A stretch of DNA of 23,037 nucleotides from a virus: the IMG/VR virus record IMGVR_UViG_3300024260_000055, positions 1 through 23,037 of that record; one strand, written 5' to 3'. The translations under genes were made by a program, and so were the position numbers. Below are positions 22,901 through 23,037 of this stretch, piece by piece. The first letter of the stretch is position 1; each line of letters starts with the position of its first letter. Under the pieces are notes generated by a model that saw nothing but the letters and a program-made list of their open reading frames with translations, was not told the origin of the DNA and made no database searches.

Positions 22901-23037
22901 GTGCCTGGTTCTGCATCTTGGAAGAATCCTACTATCTCTCCATCTGCAGTGGTCTGGGCGTTGCTCGCGTTAGTAAGCGCTGTAGATATACCCCCATCTC
23001 TAACAGAGACAAAATCAGATGTAGATACAGAGTACTT
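19963..23037 (-). CDS. tail-tip/host-specificity protein, gpJ-like C-terminal part (5' partial)
   Basis: The frame is open to the right edge, giving 1024 visible residues. A TTG at 22884 could serve as a start, but upstream residues (ADGEIVGFFQD, then GDLWIDTDK across the TTG) continue the domain, so the true start is outside the window. Four related modules of about 50-100 residues follow, each with a GxVTxYF / GDLWxDT pattern. Next comes a gpJ-like (DUF1983-type) linker, then ten-residue repeats (AAITNAKIAN and variants, near residues 685-770), the segment SGIAGWRMSKAYGLEVNN, and two tandem Ig-like units ending GTYYLYVIDQAGNVSN and GTYYIYIIDGAGNVSN. Such proteins form the receptor-binding end of lambda-type tails. 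Finding one beside a podovirus-like ejection module is unusual. Confidence 0.87.
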   Translation of the reverse strand, partial: KYSVSTSDFVSVRDGGISTALTNASNAQTTADGEIVGFFQDAEPGTASFGDLWIDTDKVTPLDDTCIYRYQDPTAGSQGTLGWVNTPNNAVGKVYLDAYVAQNSVASLNTGITDGTVAVNLTSATIDGTDTIQTYVGGEIDKEVVVFSGGDHTSQTGMKENDIFIESTTEVSTGGVTVDVTNTYKYQPKVPATTPVTYEWSQIGNNSNLTALADLADGKRTIYSNASDDVPTGVTRDIWIPISGTADTTYTPGAIYQSDGANWTEATIYTDDTLAATKTKTYYQNGMPDFVDDGTGAMVRNNPATLVLQNGDTWVDLDSENMLWAFKSSTGTWEPAQDGRIVTVENIANGKVTTYFEATAPSAPTHTMSTGDLWFNTTNAKYTMSRWQDTGATPSVDGWVSIPDSDIAQAIADAGDAQSAADGKVTSYFSTTMPDFNDTVTSGTFVRNTPATLVLRDGDLWSDTSDNGKLYRFDCGSDCSTGAWDEVGLATQAYVGEQIVEQVGYCERTVTTTGVTNIASAYATKTTCEAATQTGSTFAWKDDAAMAVDTHTVSTRVGDRFTTVNTVASSVDGIEGKYAVKIDNGGHVTGYGLISTNNDATPTSEFGVRADTFWVAPASTVASSAPTTGLYKGRVWVHDTTGDIKYYTGTAWSTTPQTIPFTVKTSPTYDTDGTTVLIPAGVYIESAFIKNAAITSAKIGLLAVDSAHIVLGAITEATIGAAAVTSAKIGTAAITTAKIDNAAITNAKIANAAITTANIDNAAITNAKIHDGMQSANFDSGIAGWRMSKAYGLEVNNNGVFRGKLDIGKATSGARLEINNSRIRVFDGSGNLRVVMGNLDVVPPSNTVVNATLSSSATVVVGSTITIVSTADSTNEVWLAPTGTVSFASSNIMTHSVSGVSTSIVSPASEGTYYLYVIDQAGNVSNRSTASITTTAMSDVVLPTSTTASPGGSVTIVSTGYVDSQIWLVPLSTTVFSPYTNQTKAASGTSTTILAPTLAGTYYIYIIDGAGNVSNPSTASVTVA
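20728..20990. repeat. 30-bp-period tandem repeats coding for ten-residue units
   Basis: Within the tail gene, a unit of about 30 bases is repeated imperfectly about nine times and codes for AAIT-AKI-type decapeptides. A 33-base block starting with AATCTTAGCG at 20731 recurs exactly at 20791, making a 60-base higher-order repeat. Repeats of this kind form a beta-helical or trimeric stalk in gpJ-like tail proteins and can change copy number by slippage or recombination. Confidence 0.85.
21655..22180. repeat. duplicated tail module
   Basis: The DNA at about 21661-21745 and about 22093-22180 is visibly similar. Both copies encode a PDF...VRNxPATLVLxxGDxW element of the tail protein. The similarity at DNA level suggests fairly recent duplication or gene conversion between modules of the same gene. 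Boundaries are approximate. Confidence 0.65.

Overview
The window looks like part of a tailed double-stranded DNA phage genome. It is tightly packed with short or overlapping gene junctions. A block of DNA-metabolism genes on the + strand (1-8153) faces a block of virion genes on the - strand (8323 to the window end). The virion block runs, in its own direction: large tail-tip or fibre protein, two small tail accessory proteins, a GNAT-fold protein, a roughly 280-aa Ala/Gly-rich protein, a 472-aa repeat protein and a 2370-aa giant protein. The last four match the order of the T7-type internal virion genes 13-14-15-16, so a podovirus-like (short-tailed) virion is the best guess. The host is not identified. 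The sigma70-type promoter and near-absence of GATC would fit a proteobacterium, possibly a marine gammaproteobacterium, but this is inference.

Left block (+): a 5'-truncated Cas4/RecB-type PD-(D/E)XK nuclease with a cysteine cluster, a VRR-NUC nuclease, a small HNH nuclease, a DUF3310 protein and a SNF2-family helicase form one translationally coupled run. A good sigma70-like promoter at the end of the helicase gene starts a second unit: an AlpA-type HTH protein, an unrecognised protein, a Cys-cluster protein with an acidic tail, and an ssDNA-binding-protein-like protein with nearly the same acidic tail. A UUCG-capped intrinsic terminator and a perfect 25-bp palindrome separate this unit from a 980-aa primase-polymerase/DUF927/helicase fusion.

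Centre: about 170 bp of non-coding convergent DNA with inverted repeats, then (on -) an aspartyl/asparaginyl beta-hydroxylase-like gene set apart from the virion operon by an intrinsic terminator.

Right block (-): the probable ejection-protein module and tail genes. The giant protein carries a putative zincin motif and resembles large polyvalent phage proteins. The tail protein has a lambda gpJ-like C-terminal architecture with ten-residue repeats and two tandem Ig-like units, and it runs off the right edge.

No terminase, portal, capsid, DNA or RNA polymerase, integrase, lysis gene, tRNA or CRISPR array was seen. The whole window has a single GATC site, the strongest compositional oddity found.
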